Source: Caenicola sp034331105
GTDB lineage: Bacteria > Synergistota > Synergistia > Synergistales > Synergistaceae
Direction of reading: 5' to 3'
Length of the DNA: 64,000 bases
Assembly: GCA_034331105.1 (NCBI GenBank)
Contig: JAXQGB010000011.1
Span: forward strand, 248,001 to 312,000
This document shows, in pieces, positions 7,322 to 16,015 of this stretch. Numbering within the stretch: the first letter of the stretch is position 1; each line of letters begins with the position of its first letter. Position numbers and translations under genes: made by a program. The notes under the pieces are model-generated. The model was given only the letters and a program-made list of their open reading frames with translations, was not told the DNA's origin and did not search any database.

Positions 7322-8248
7322 TTGAAGGATTTTCGTTATATTTTTGGCCCTGTACCATCAAGAAGGCTTGGGATATCTTTGGGAGTAAGCCCTATCCCCA
7401 AAAAAACATGCAACTACTCTTGCATATATTGCCAGCTGGGCAGGACAGATAAGCTGACAAACATCCGGCAGTCCTTTTTCCCGCCTGAGGAAATGATACG
7501 CGAACTGGAAGAATATATTTCTTCTGAAAGGTCTTTCGATGCCGTGACCATTGTCGGAGAGGGAGAACCAACTCTTTGCCTAGACCTTGGATACCTCATA
7601 GACGAAATAAAGAAGAGGACGAACACCCCTGTAGCTGTAATAACAAACGGGGCACTACTTTACGAAAGTACCTTGCGGGAAGACCTTAAAAAGGCAGATA
7701 TCATTCTGCCATCTTTTGATGCGTACGATGAGGCTTCCTTCAGAAGGATAAACAGGCCTCACGGCAGTATAAGCTTCAGTATGTACTATGAGGGGCTTGC
7801 TGAATTCTCCCATGATCACGAAGGACAGCTATGGCTTGAAATAATGCTCATGAAGGGGATAAACGACGATGACGCAGCCCTTTGCGGTTACAGATCCCTG
7901 CTGGAAAGGATAAGGCATGACAAGCTGTACATTAACACACCTGTGAGGCCTCCTGCAGAAGATGGCGTATTCTGCATAGATGAGGAACATATGAAACGAG
8001 CCTGTGAAATGCTTAACGGCATTTCTATCGACAGGTTGGTTTCAACAGGTTTTAAAAGTGAGATCCCGGACGATCTGTCTGCAATACTGAGCATCATCAA
8101 GAGACATCCAATGAACAGTTTTGAGATCACGGCTTTTTTGAGATCAAGGAAAAATGAAGACCCGGATGGTCTCATCAGGGTCCTTGAGGGCAGAGAGGAC
8201 GTTGTGTCTATAGATTACAAGGGGTTTAAAACATACAGGCTGAAGTGA
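7322..8248 (+). CDS. radical SAM protein (COG0731, Tyw1-like type)
   Basis: A 308-residue radical SAM enzyme. The cluster motif CNYSCIYC (CxxxCxxC) follows the characteristic N-terminus 'FGPVPSRRLGISLGVSPIP', which marks the bacterial group related to wyosine-tRNA synthase Tyw1. Its reaction in bacteria is not established. 'TIVGEGEPTL' is the SAM-binding glycine-rich strand, and 'VITNGALL' and 'DIILPSFDA' continue the barrel. The last 65 residues look like a small winged-helix domain, an addition seen in part of the group. It starts with TTG, seven bases or so after GGAGAGGAGGGG. It sits 32 bases after the flavin reductase, so the two may be co-expressed and the reductase could supply electrons (inference). 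Confidence 0.82.
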   Translation: MKDFRYIFGPVPSRRLGISLGVSPIPKKTCNYSCIYCQLGRTDKLTNIRQSFFPPEEMIRELEEYISSERSFDAVTIVGEGEPTLCLDLGYLIDEIKKRTNTPVAVITNGALLYESTLREDLKKADIILPSFDAYDEASFRRINRPHGSISFSMYYEGLAEFSHDHEGQLWLEIMLMKGINDDDAALCGYRSLLERIRHDKLYINTPVRPPAEDGVFCIDEEHMKRACEMLNGISIDRLVSTGFKSEIPDDLSAILSIIKRHPMNSFEITAFLRSRKNEDPDGLIRVLEGREDVVSIDYKGFKTYRLK

Positions 8249-8272
8249 GCTATTCAGACCCTGTCCTTTTTG

Positions 8273-8962
8273 TTATCTTCCTATCTTCTCAAGCGCAGCT
8301 CCGGCTGCCTCGAATTCCGCCTCTTTTATCGTGTTGCCCCAGGCTTCTGCCAGCAGCTCATCTCCGATAGTTACTTCTACTTTGAACCTGAGCGAATGGT
8401 CAGGACCTGTGCGTTCCACTGTCCGGTAGTAGGGAACTCCCCTCCCCATAGCCTGAAGGGTCTCCTGAAGCATGGTCTTGGAATCCTGCCTGTCGGGAGA
8501 AAGTTCGCCGCTGTGAAAGTCAAGGTAAGCCTTCGCCAGAATGAGGGCTGCACTGTAACCTCCGTCAAGAAAAACAGCCCCGAAGAGCGATTCGGCTGCG
8601 TCCGCAGCAATTGCAGATGTTGGGCCCTTCTTGATCAGGCTTTTTCCAAGCCTGATCGCATCACGAAGTCCGACAGAAAGAGCCCAATCGTACAGTTTTT
8701 TCTCACATACAATCTGAGAGCGTATCCTGGTGAGCTGTCCTTCATCCAGGTCTTTGTATTTGTTGTAAAGAAGATCAGAGACAGTCAGTTCCAGAACAGC
8801 ATCACCCAGATACTCGATCCTCTCGTTGTGGGATGAAGACCCAGATTCATTAGCATAAGAAGAATGGGTAAGTGCTTCCGTAAGCAGATCTTTCTCCTTG
8901 AAGCTGTAGCCTATCCTTTTTTGGATGTCTTCTGTCAGTTTCTCCCTGTCGGAGTTTTTCAT
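8273..8962 (-). CDS. rnc: ribonuclease III
   Basis: Cuts double-stranded RNA in rRNA processing and mRNA turnover. The signature NERIEYLGDAVLEL with its catalytic acidic residues is near residue 45, and a second acidic site follows in AADAAESLFGAVFLD. The C-terminal double-stranded-RNA-binding domain (about 155-229) ends in the usual Ala-rich helix. I place the start at the ATG at 8962, one base after the fabF stop, giving 229 residues, normal for the family; an upstream start would overlap fabF by more than 50 bases. It is the last gene of the fatty-acid operon and converges on the radical SAM gene with only 24 bases between and no clear terminator. Confidence 0.95.
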   Translation of the reverse strand: MKNSDREKLTEDIQKRIGYSFKEKDLLTEALTHSSYANESGSSSHNERIEYLGDAVLELTVSDLLYNKYKDLDEGQLTRIRSQIVCEKKLYDWALSVGLRDAIRLGKSLIKKGPTSAIAADAAESLFGAVFLDGGYSAALILAKAYLDFHSGELSPDRQDSKTMLQETLQAMGRGVPYYRTVERTGPDHSLRFKVEVTIGDELLAEAWGNTIKEAEFEAAGAALEKIGR

Positions 8963-8963
8963 A

Positions 8964-10202
8964 TCAGTCTTTGAAGCGTTCGATCGCAAGGACTCCGTTG
9001 TGGCCTCCAAAGCCAAAATTATTGATCAGGACTTTGTTTACCTCAGCCCTGACAGCTTTGTTTGGAACAGTATTGAGGTCACACTCGGGATCAGGATCAA
9101 ACTGATTGATAGTCGGATGGACTATGCCTTCCTCTATCGCCAAAAGCGCAGCTATAGTTTCAACAGCTCCTGCTGCACCGAGAAGATGTCCGACCATGGA
9201 TTTTGTAGACTGGACCATAACTGTACAGGCATGATCACCAAGGAGTTTCTTTATTGCAGAAGTCTCCATCTTGTCGTTCAAAGGAGTCGAAGTCCCGTGT
9301 GCATTTATAAGATCAACATCTTCAGGGGTCCATCCTGCGTTCCTCATAGCCATGTACATGGAGCGGTACGCACCGTCGCCAGTCGGATCAGGTGCTGTTA
9401 TGTGGTATGCGTCACATGTATTGCCGTAGCCTGTTACCTCTGCATAGATGTGAGCACCGCGTTTTTTTGCGTGTTCAAGCTCCTCAAGGATAAGTATCCC
9501 GGCACCTTCGCCCATTACAAAACCATCGCGGCCTAAGTCGAAGGGGCGTGAGGCATGTTCGGGGTCTTCATTCCTCGTAGAGAGGGCTTTGAGGGATGTA
9601 AAACCTGCGGTGGCTATCGATGTGATCGCAGCCTCTGCTCCTCCGGAGATCATTGTGTCGGCATCTCCGCGCTGTATACAGTAATAAGCTTCTCCTATAC
9701 TGTTTATAGAAGAAGCGCAGGCAGTTACTACTGCCATGTTGGGGCCTACTGCTCCATACCTTATTGCGGCATAGGCGGCAGGCATATTTGCTATCATCAT
9801 CGGCACCATGAAGGGGCTCACCCTGCTTGGTCCTTTCTCAAAAAGAGCGGTAAAGTTGTCATCGATGGTTCCGATCCCTCCGACACCGCTTCCTATATAG
9901 ACGCCGAACTTTTCCTTATCCAAAGATCCTAAATCAAGGCCGGCGTCTTTTACAGCAAGGTCTGTCGCAGCTGTAGAGAGGTGCAGTATTCTGTCTGTAC
10001 GCCGTGCCTCTTTTTTGTCAAGCCACTGTTCAGGATCAAAATCCTTTACCTCTGCACCGATTTTTACGCTGTGCCTAGAAGTATCAAAAAGCGTAATAAG
10101 GCCAACACCGCTTTTGCCTGCTTCAAGAGCCTTCCAGAATTCCTCTTTACCGATCCCTATGGGCGTTACTGCACCCGCTCCTGTGATCACTACTCTTCTC
10201 AT
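8964..10202 (-). CDS. fabF: 3-oxoacyl-ACP synthase II, FabF
   Basis: Elongating condensing enzyme of type II fatty-acid synthesis. The catalytic Cys is in VVTACASSINSIGEAYY, the two His in NAHGTSTPLND and STKSMVGHLLGAAGA, and the C-terminal NNFGFGGHNG loop is complete. At 412 residues it is full length. It follows acpP with a 70-base spacer containing a perfect hairpin, and its ATG is preceded by a GGAGGAAAG site. Together with FabH it provides both initiation and elongation condensation in this operon. Confidence 0.97.
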   Translation of the reverse strand: MRRVVITGAGAVTPIGIGKEEFWKALEAGKSGVGLITLFDTSRHSVKIGAEVKDFDPEQWLDKKEARRTDRILHLSTAATDLAVKDAGLDLGSLDKEKFGVYIGSGVGGIGTIDDNFTALFEKGPSRVSPFMVPMMIANMPAAYAAIRYGAVGPNMAVVTACASSINSIGEAYYCIQRGDADTMISGGAEAAITSIATAGFTSLKALSTRNEDPEHASRPFDLGRDGFVMGEGAGILILEELEHAKKRGAHIYAEVTGYGNTCDAYHITAPDPTGDGAYRSMYMAMRNAGWTPEDVDLINAHGTSTPLNDKMETSAIKKLLGDHACTVMVQSTKSMVGHLLGAAGAVETIAALLAIEEGIVHPTINQFDPDPECDLNTVPNKAVRAEVNKVLINNFGFGGHNGVLAIERFKD

Positions 10203-10222
10203 AGACTTTCCTCCGTGAAGAT

Positions 10223-10252
10223 AGGAGGGACCGGTTTAATGCAGTCCCTCCT
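10223..10252 (-). repeat. intercistronic hairpin between acpP and fabF
   Basis: AGGAGGGAC and GTCCCTCCT form a perfect 9-bp stem around a 12-base loop in the acpP-fabF spacer. There is no T run after it in the direction of transcription, so it is not a standard terminator. A likely role is to protect the acpP transcript end after processing, because acyl carrier protein is needed in large excess. It could also hide the fabF ribosome site, since the second arm contains CCTCC. Confidence 0.6.
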
Positions 10253-10272
10253 AAAAAGATTCATTTCGTGAT

Positions 10273-10524
10273 TTAGCCTTCTACTCCCAGTTTGGCCTTT
10301 ACGTAGTTCATTGCCTCGCCAACTGTGGTGAGTTTCTCTGCATCTTCATCAGGGATCTCGATGTCAAATTCCTCTTCGATGCCCATGATAAGCTCAACGA
10401 TGTCAAGAGAGTCAGCGCCAAGATCTTCAACAAATGATGCTTCGGGCTTGATCTGCTCCTCTTCCGCGTTAAGGCGGTCCATTACGATCTCCTTAAGTTT
10501 TGCCTGTACTTCTTCCAATTTCAT
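10273..10524 (-). CDS. acpP: acyl carrier protein
   Basis: Carries acyl chains on a phosphopantetheine arm. The attachment Ser is in the motif GADSLDIVELIM. The protein is small (83 residues) and acidic, with the usual three-helix pattern. The ATG at 10524 is chosen because a GGAGGTGA ribosome site lies five bases upstream; a GTG nine bases earlier is in frame but lies within that ribosome site. It lies between fabG and fabF as in many bacteria. Confidence 0.97.
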   Translation of the reverse strand: MKLEEVQAKLKEIVMDRLNAEEEQIKPEASFVEDLGADSLDIVELIMGIEEEFDIEIPDEDAEKLTTVGEAMNYVKAKLGVEG

Positions 10525-10590
10525 ACAGTTCACCTCCTTCCAATTTTACTATTCTTATCCGGATATGCTTTTGTTTTACAGGTTTTTGCT

Positions 10591-11331
10591 CTACATAGTC
10601 ATGCCGCCGTCAACGGCTATTACCTGGCCCTGTATGTATTCTGAATCGTCAGAAGCCAGGAATGCAACGGCTTTCGCAACGTCTGATGGAGTTCCTGTCC
10701 TTCCTGACGGGATGTTCTTCAGCATCGCTTCCTTGATCTCCGCAGGCAGTTCCGAGGTCATGTCTGTCTCGATATAACCCGGAGCTACTGCGTTGGCAGT
10801 GATGCCCCTTGAACCTACTTCCCTTGCGAGACTCTTTATGAAACCCGTCATCCCTGCCTTAGCAGCGGCATAGTTGCACTGTCCTGGGTTTCCTATAAGA
10901 CCTGTGATCGAGCTTATGGCGATTATTCTTCCCCATCTTGCCTTCAGCATAGGTCTCAGCGCCTCTTTGGCGCAATAGAAGAGGGATGAAAGGTCAGCCG
11001 AGATGACATCGTTCCACTCCTCGGCCTTCATCTTCATGAGAAGATTGTCTCTTGTAATGCCTGCATTGCACACAAGTATTTCTACAGGTCCAAGCTTTGA
11101 GGCAACAAATGCGAACATCTCTTTCACTTCAGCAGCGGATGATACGTCCGCCTTGACAGTCAGGGCTTTACGGCCCATTGCTTCTATCTCGGCAGCGGCC
11201 TCTTCAGCCGCTTTTTCCGACCTGCTGTAGTTAAGGGCGACCGAACATCCCCTGCGGGCCAGTTCAAGCGCTATCTCTCTCCCAATGCCTCTTCCGCCGC
11301 CTGTTACCAGAGCTATCCTTTCCTTCTGCAT
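10591..11331 (-). CDS. fabG: 3-oxoacyl-ACP reductase FabG
   Basis: NADPH-dependent reduction of 3-ketoacyl-ACP. It is a short-chain dehydrogenase with cofactor motif TGGGRGIGREIA, the NAG motif in LVCNAGITRDN, catalytic Ser in ISSITGLIGN and the Tyr-x-x-x-Lys pair in NYAAAKAGM. The C-terminus GQVIAVDGGMTM is diagnostic of FabG. The ATG at 11331 overlaps the fabD stop by one base (TGATG); a TTG three bases upstream is also possible. Confidence 0.96.
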   Translation of the reverse strand: MQKERIALVTGGGRGIGREIALELARRGCSVALNYSRSEKAAEEAAAEIEAMGRKALTVKADVSSAAEVKEMFAFVASKLGPVEILVCNAGITRDNLLMKMKAEEWNDVISADLSSLFYCAKEALRPMLKARWGRIIAISSITGLIGNPGQCNYAAAKAGMTGFIKSLAREVGSRGITANAVAPGYIETDMTSELPAEIKEAMLKNIPSGRTGTPSDVAKAVAFLASDDSEYIQGQVIAVDGGMTM

Positions 11332-12278
11332 CAAATTCCCCCTCTCAAAAACTCAAGGGCTGCTTCCAGCTCTTCTGGTCCTGAGACCGGATATGGTCTC
11401 TTGTTCTTTGATATCTTTCTGATAAGTCCGGAAAGGACACTACCCGGACCAAGCTCTATATAACCTTCCGTGCCTTTCTTCTCCATTTCCAGCACGCTCT
11501 GCATCCAGAGCACAGGTGAAAATGTCTGCATGTATAGGGCTTCTTTGAGAGTTCCCACGTCCAGCACCGCTTTTGCTGCGGCATTGGTCACTATGGGACA
11601 GCCGGGTTCGTTCCAGCTGATATTCTCAAATTCATCCCTCAGTTTAACGCCTACGGGGCGCATGAGTTCGCAATGGAAAGGGGCGCTTACTCTCAGTGGG
11701 AGTACTTTCGCCCTTCCGGTCGCTTCTATTGCTGCCGAAGCCCTGTCGACTGCTCCTTTATGTCCTGATATGACTATCTGTTCCTGTGAGTTGATGTTGG
11801 CCGCTTCACAAACCTCACCATGAGCCTCTTCTTTACAGAATTCGACTACTTCCTCCATGTTCATTCCTACTATCGCAGACATAGCGCCTACTCCGACAGG
11901 GACAGCCTCCTGCATCAGTGTGCCTCTCATATGAACGAGCCGCACTCCGTCAGCAAGGCTTACCGCACCCGCAGCAACAAGTGAAGTGTATTCTCCAAGG
12001 CTGTGGCCTGCAGCCAGAAATGGTTCAAGCTTTTTTCCGTAAGCGCTTTCAAGGCCTCTTAAAGCAGCTATGCTTACAGTCAGGATCGCAGGCTGCGTTA
12101 TGGCCGTCTTCATAAGATCTTCTTTTGTTCCGTTGAAGATAATGTCACTTAACTTAAATCCAAGGGCATCGTCTGCCTCTTCAAAGACACTTTTAGAGAC
12201 ATCGAACTTATCATAAAGGTCCTTGCCCATGCCGGGCCTTTGAGCGCCCTGTCCGGGGAAAATAAGAGAATATTTCAT
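11331..12278 (-). CDS. fabD: malonyl-CoA:ACP transacylase FabD
   Basis: Loads malonate onto ACP. The nucleophile motif is AAGHSLGEYTSLVAAG, and the N-terminal FPGQGAQRPGMGKDL and the catalytic His in SAPFHCELM are present. Its 315 residues are normal. The ATG overlaps the fabK stop by one base, continuing the pattern of coupled translation through the operon. Confidence 0.97.
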   Translation of the reverse strand: MKYSLIFPGQGAQRPGMGKDLYDKFDVSKSVFEEADDALGFKLSDIIFNGTKEDLMKTAITQPAILTVSIAALRGLESAYGKKLEPFLAAGHSLGEYTSLVAAGAVSLADGVRLVHMRGTLMQEAVPVGVGAMSAIVGMNMEEVVEFCKEEAHGEVCEAANINSQEQIVISGHKGAVDRASAAIEATGRAKVLPLRVSAPFHCELMRPVGVKLRDEFENISWNEPGCPIVTNAAAKAVLDVGTLKEALYMQTFSPVLWMQSVLEMEKKGTEGYIELGPGSVLSGLIRKISKNKRPYPVSGPEELEAALEFLRGGI

Positions 12279-13225
12279 CAGTCAGCAAACCTCTTCAGTC
12301 TTTCGATCTCCGCTGCAGCGCCATTGACGATGTCCATGATTATCGCTGACGCGGGCTCAATTCTTTTAACAAGTCCGGCAGACTGCCCTGCCATGAGCGA
12401 ACCCCACATTGTGTCTCCGTCAACAACTGCCAGTCTCAGTTTGCCCGTTCCAAGTTTCTCGAGTTCTTCTGTTGAAGCACCTTTTTTTTCAAGTTCCTCA
12501 AACTCCCTGGAGAGCTTGTTCTTAATGCCTCTTACAGGATGTCCTGTAGACCTTCCTGTGACAACAGTGGCCCTGTCGTTTGCCTCAATTATTTTTTCTT
12601 TGTAGTTGAAATGCACGTTTGATTCTGCAGCACAAACAAAGCGGGTACCTACCTGTACTCCTTCAGCTCCCAGAGCAAAAGCAGCTGCCATGCCTCTTCC
12701 GTCTGCCACTCCGCCTGCCGCTATTACGGGTATTGAGACTACATCTACGACCTGTGGGACAAGATTCATGGTAGTTATCTCGCCTATGTGTCCGCCTGCC
12801 TCGTTGCCCTCGGCGACGACAGCATCAGCACCCTGCTTTGACACTCTCTCTGCATGTGCCGTTGAAGCTATGACGGGAATAACAATAGTTCCCAGCGGTT
12901 TAAGCCTTTCAAGGACTTTACCCGGCATTCCTGCCCCGGTCGTCACTACCGGGACTTTGTACTGGGCGGCTATTTCCAGCGCATCATCAGATGTCGGGGA
13001 AAGGAGCATTATATTCATCCCGAACGGCTTGTCAGTCAATTTCCTGATTTTTACTATCTGCTCTTCCAGAAGTTCAGGGGGCATGCTTGCAGCTGCTATT
13101 ACACCCAGACCGCCGGCGTTGCTTACTGCGGCTGCCAGGTCAGCGTCTGCTACCCATGCCATACCTCCCTGAATTACAGGATATTTTATCTTCAGAAGTT
13201 TGGTAACTCGATTGTTTTCGAACAT
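12278..13225 (-). CDS. fabK: enoyl-ACP reductase II, FabK (FMN-dependent)
   Basis: Last reduction of each elongation cycle. The N-terminal PVIQGGMAWVADADLAAAVS and 'EGNEAGGHIGE' segments are typical of the FMN-containing FabK/nitronate monooxygenase-like TIM barrel. The placement between fabH and fabD makes FabK the right member of that family. No fabI lies in the window. FabK enzymes are known to be insensitive to triclosan, unlike FabI; applying that to this organism is inference. The ribosome site is weak, but the start ATG agrees with the family N-terminus. Confidence 0.94.
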   Translation of the reverse strand: MFENNRVTKLLKIKYPVIQGGMAWVADADLAAAVSNAGGLGVIAAASMPPELLEEQIVKIRKLTDKPFGMNIMLLSPTSDDALEIAAQYKVPVVTTGAGMPGKVLERLKPLGTIVIPVIASTAHAERVSKQGADAVVAEGNEAGGHIGEITTMNLVPQVVDVVSIPVIAAGGVADGRGMAAAFALGAEGVQVGTRFVCAAESNVHFNYKEKIIEANDRATVVTGRSTGHPVRGIKNKLSREFEELEKKGASTEELEKLGTGKLRLAVVDGDTMWGSLMAGQSAGLVKRIEPASAIIMDIVNGAAAEIERLKRFAD

Positions 13226-13238
13226 ATTAATTTTCTCC

Positions 13239-14204
13239 CTAAGCCTCGTAGAGGAGGACTCCCAGTGTCATTCCAGCTCCGAATGCCACAAAGCATACCT
13301 TGTCTCCACTTTTGATCTTACCGGCTTCCATAGACTCATGGAGTGTTATCATGAGCGATGCCGCCGAAGTATTTCCGTATTCAGGAAGGTTGATAAGCGT
13401 CTTTTCCTGCGAGACATGCAGTCTTTTAAAGACCCCGTCTATTATTCTCGTATTTGCCTGGTGAAATACCCAAAAATCGATGTCTTCCGGAGTCACTCCG
13501 GAATCTTCGCAGAATCTCTTTACAAATTTAGGCATAACTGTATTAACAAATTTAAATACCTCGTTGCCCTTCATCTTTACTACCGGTGTAATATTATTTT
13601 CATCGCTCTCAAGACGGAGCATTTCATGACCGGTGCCATCCGCAAGGAGACGGGTAGAAATAAATCCTCCCTTTCCCTCTGAAACTCCTATTACGCAGGC
13701 TCCGGCACCATCACCGAATAGGATGCAGGTTCCCCTGTCAGTCCAGTCGATAATGTCCCTGAAAACTTCAGCTCCTATTACAAGGACTTTGTCCCAGATC
13801 CCGCTGGATATTCCGGAAGCAGCTACTGAAAGTGCGGTGAGACTGCCTGTACAGCCTGCCTGAACATCAATTGCTCCAGCATTTACAGCACCAAGTTTTC
13901 CCTGGACCTTACATGAAACGCTTGGAAATACTGTATCTGGAGAATTTGTCCCTACTATCACCATATCGATTTCTTCCGGACCTATCCCTGCATCTTCAAG
14001 TGCCAGGAGTGCAGACTTGTAGGCCACGTCGCTGCACTTTTCATCTTCAGCGGCGAAATGTCTCTTTTTTATACCTGTCCTCTCAACGATCCATTGGTCA
14101 TTGGTTTCTACAATTTTTTCAAAGTCCTTATTTGTCATTATTTTTTCCGGGATATATTTACTGGTTCCCAGAATTTTTGTCGACCTGCCGATGTATTTGA
14201 TCAT
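13239..14204 (-). CDS. fabH: 3-oxoacyl-ACP synthase III, FabH
   Basis: Starts fatty-acid chains by condensing acyl-CoA with malonyl-ACP. The catalytic Cys is in DVQAGCTGSLTAL, the His in FWVFHQANTRII, and the Asn in LPEYGNTSAASL. At 321 residues it is full length, beginning with the typical 'GTSKYIPEKIMTN'. The ATG at 14204 overlaps the plsX stop by four bases (ATGA). Because the neighbouring genes import branched-chain amino acids, branched primers are plausible substrates, but nothing in this sequence proves it. Confidence 0.97.
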   Translation of the reverse strand: MIKYIGRSTKILGTSKYIPEKIMTNKDFEKIVETNDQWIVERTGIKKRHFAAEDEKCSDVAYKSALLALEDAGIGPEEIDMVIVGTNSPDTVFPSVSCKVQGKLGAVNAGAIDVQAGCTGSLTALSVAASGISSGIWDKVLVIGAEVFRDIIDWTDRGTCILFGDGAGACVIGVSEGKGGFISTRLLADGTGHEMLRLESDENNITPVVKMKGNEVFKFVNTVMPKFVKRFCEDSGVTPEDIDFWVFHQANTRIIDGVFKRLHVSQEKTLINLPEYGNTSAASLMITLHESMEAGKIKSGDKVCFVAFGAGMTLGVLLYEA

Positions 14205-15205
14205 TGCGCACCACCTCTGGCTATTTCTTCTCTGATCCTTCCGACTCCGTTGTGCTCTACAAAATTTGCTGCTCCAAGTATCGCGTATGATATTGCCTTG
14301 CTTTTTGAGCGCCCGTGTACTTTGATCACAGTCCCGTTTACTCCAAGGACCGGAGATCCGCCTGCTTTTTCCCAGTCAAACCTTCCAAGTACCCTCTTCA
14401 TTGCAGGCCACATAAATAAAAGTCCCACCTTGGGCAGCAAATGGTTGGCATATTCTTCCTTAAACTGGTCCTTCAACAGTTCTCCCAGGCCTTCTCCGAA
14501 TTTGATAACGACATTCCCGGTAAAACCGTCGCAGATTATTACATCTGATATGCCGTTTGGTATGTCATTCGCTTCGGCATATCCCTGATAATTCAGATCG
14601 CTGTTTTCTATCAGCTGTCTTGCGGCGGATATAACTTCGTCCCCCTTTGTCAGTTCCTCGCCCATATTCAGAAGGCGCACCGAGGGGTTTTCAACATCCC
14701 TGAATAACTTCATGTATATGGATCCCATCTGGGCAAACTGGAATAGGTTTATCGGCTTGCACCTGACAGTGCCCCCTACATCCATCAGCAGGGTAGGCCT
14801 GTTCAGGACCGGAAGCATTGCTCCCAGACCCGGTCTGTCAATTCCCGGGATACGCCCCAGGAGGATAACTCCTCCCGCTGCTATCGCCCCTGTGTTCCCG
14901 GATGATACGATTCCAGCGGCTTCACCCGAACGGACCATTTCGAAGCCTATCACCAGGCTCGAATTCTTTTTTCTCCTTATGGAGATCGAAGGAGAGTCTC
15001 CTCCGCTTATCACTTCGTTCGCGGGAACTATGCTCAGCCTCGAACGGACATTCTTTTCTGCTTTTTCAATTATGGGTTTAATTTTTTCGCTGTCACCGAT
15101 CAACGCAACCGAAAGATGCGGCTGCTCCCGACAGGCAAGCATGGCAGCGTTGCACGGCTCCAGCGGAGCGTGGTCCCCTCCCATTGCATCAAGTGCTATC
15201 AGCAT
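14201..15205 (-). CDS. plsX: phosphate acyltransferase PlsX
   Basis: Makes acyl-phosphate from acyl-ACP, the first step of the PlsX/PlsY route to phosphatidic acid. The N-terminus LIALDAMGGDHAP and the segments GIVSSGNTGAIAAGG and ICDGFTGNVVIK are diagnostic. In the glycine turn usually written DVGAN the sequence here is DVGGT, a mild departure. At 334 residues it is full length. It is separated from fapR by only 14 bases. Confidence 0.96.
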   Translation of the reverse strand: MLIALDAMGGDHAPLEPCNAAMLACREQPHLSVALIGDSEKIKPIIEKAEKNVRSRLSIVPANEVISGGDSPSISIRRKKNSSLVIGFEMVRSGEAAGIVSSGNTGAIAAGGVILLGRIPGIDRPGLGAMLPVLNRPTLLMDVGGTVRCKPINLFQFAQMGSIYMKLFRDVENPSVRLLNMGEELTKGDEVISAARQLIENSDLNYQGYAEANDIPNGISDVIICDGFTGNVVIKFGEGLGELLKDQFKEEYANHLLPKVGLLFMWPAMKRVLGRFDWEKAGGSPVLGVNGTVIKVHGRSKSKAISYAILGAANFVEHNGVGRIREEIARGGAQ

Positions 15206-15219
15206 ATCTTCGCCTCCAT

Positions 15220-15789
15220 TTAAGCTAGCTCCTCTGAGTTCTTGGCGACTACGACGAATCTTCCGACAAAAACTTCCCTGTCACCGACCCGTGTATGTAC
15301 ACTGACGACATACTTGTCACCCTTGTAAGTCCCCACTTTGGATCTTGCAAGTATCCTTTCTCCGACGAAAGCCGCTCGGCGATACCTCAGCCTGGCGGAT
15401 CCAACCACTACCATTTCCCTGTCTATCGTCGCAATTGCCAGAGTAGCAGCCTGGGCGTATATATAATAATCACCAACAAGATTCGTATGTCTGAATGCCA
15501 TGTCCCTGGTCGTGTTCAACACAGAAAGAGCCCATCCGTCAGGCTCCAGTTCAAGAAGTTCGCCAACCACTTCTTCTGCCCTTAAAGACTTGAGCCTGCT
15601 GGTCGCCTGCTCCGCCATTGTCCGCATTCTTTCCCTCAGCTCAGGTATAGAGAGAATGCCTCGATCAAGACGCACCGTACTCATGCTCACTCCAAGGGAA
15701 GCAGCTATCTCTTCGTCCGTCATGAGAGGGTTAGTGGATATCAGCTCTATAAGTTGTCTGTGCCTTTGCTTTTTCAGCTCTGAACGCAA
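15220..15789 (-). CDS. fapR: FapR, malonyl-CoA-responsive repressor of lipid synthesis
   Basis: In Firmicutes FapR represses fatty-acid and phospholipid genes until malonyl-CoA binds it. Residues 1-45 form a DeoR-type helix-turn-helix (MTDEEIAASLGVSMSTVRLDR). Residues 85-185 form the hot-dog effector domain, with conserved strands GDYYIYAQAATLAIATID and RRAAFVGERILARSKV. It begins with TTG at 15789 after a GGGAGA site, since no ATG fits. It is the first gene of the operon it presumably controls, and a close match to the FapR box lies just upstream, arguing for autoregulation. Confidence 0.93.
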   Translation of the reverse strand: MRSELKKQRHRQLIELISTNPLMTDEEIAASLGVSMSTVRLDRGILSIPELRERMRTMAEQATSRLKSLRAEEVVGELLELEPDGWALSVLNTTRDMAFRHTNLVGDYYIYAQAATLAIATIDREMVVVGSARLRYRRAAFVGERILARSKVGTYKGDKYVVSVHTRVGDREVFVGRFVVVAKNSEELA

Positions 15790-15813
15790 AATGGCATCTC
15801 CCGTAAAAAGTAG

Positions 15814-15830
15814 TTAGTAGCAGGTCATAA
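15814..15830 (-). promoter_or_regulatory. FapR operator
   Basis: The minus-strand sequence TTATGACCTGCTACTAA agrees at about 14 of 17 positions with the FapR box known from Bacillus (TTAGTACCTnnTACTAA type). It lies immediately downstream of the -10 box, around the expected transcription start, so bound FapR would block initiation. This supports control of the whole fapR-to-rnc operon by malonyl-CoA. Confidence 0.78.
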
Positions 15831-15838
15831 CACCAGAC

Positions 15839-15867
15839 AAGATATTACAGAATTTAAAAGTTGTCAA
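15839..15867 (-). promoter_or_regulatory. fapR operon promoter
   Basis: On the minus strand a perfect TTGACA (15867-15862) is followed after 17 bases by TATCTT (15844-15839). Transcription would begin near 15832, at the edge of the FapR operator. Confidence 0.7.
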
Positions 15868-15960
15868 TGGTATATTACAGGCTGCCTATAATTTTTATGA
15901 AGATACGATAACTCTGTTCCCATCAAGCTGATCGGGATTTTGTCTACTTGTCCATAATAT

Positions 15961-16000
15961 AAGATCCGGAGCAAGGGAATAACCCTTTGCTCCGGATCTT
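15961..16000 (-). terminator. terminator hairpin after rpmF
   Basis: AAGATCCGGAGCAA and TTGCTCCGGATCTT form a perfect 14-bp stem, extended inward by a GGG-CCC helix with one bulged base. It starts 15 bases after the rpmF stop. The T tract after it is short and broken (ATATTATGG on the minus strand), so it may work partly by protecting the transcript end. Confidence 0.75.
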
Positions 16001-16015
16001 CGTAAGACAATATCA

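Noticed and set aside
8249..8272. Terminator between the radical SAM gene and rnc
   Set aside because: Only 24 bases with no inverted repeat; transcripts probably overlap here.
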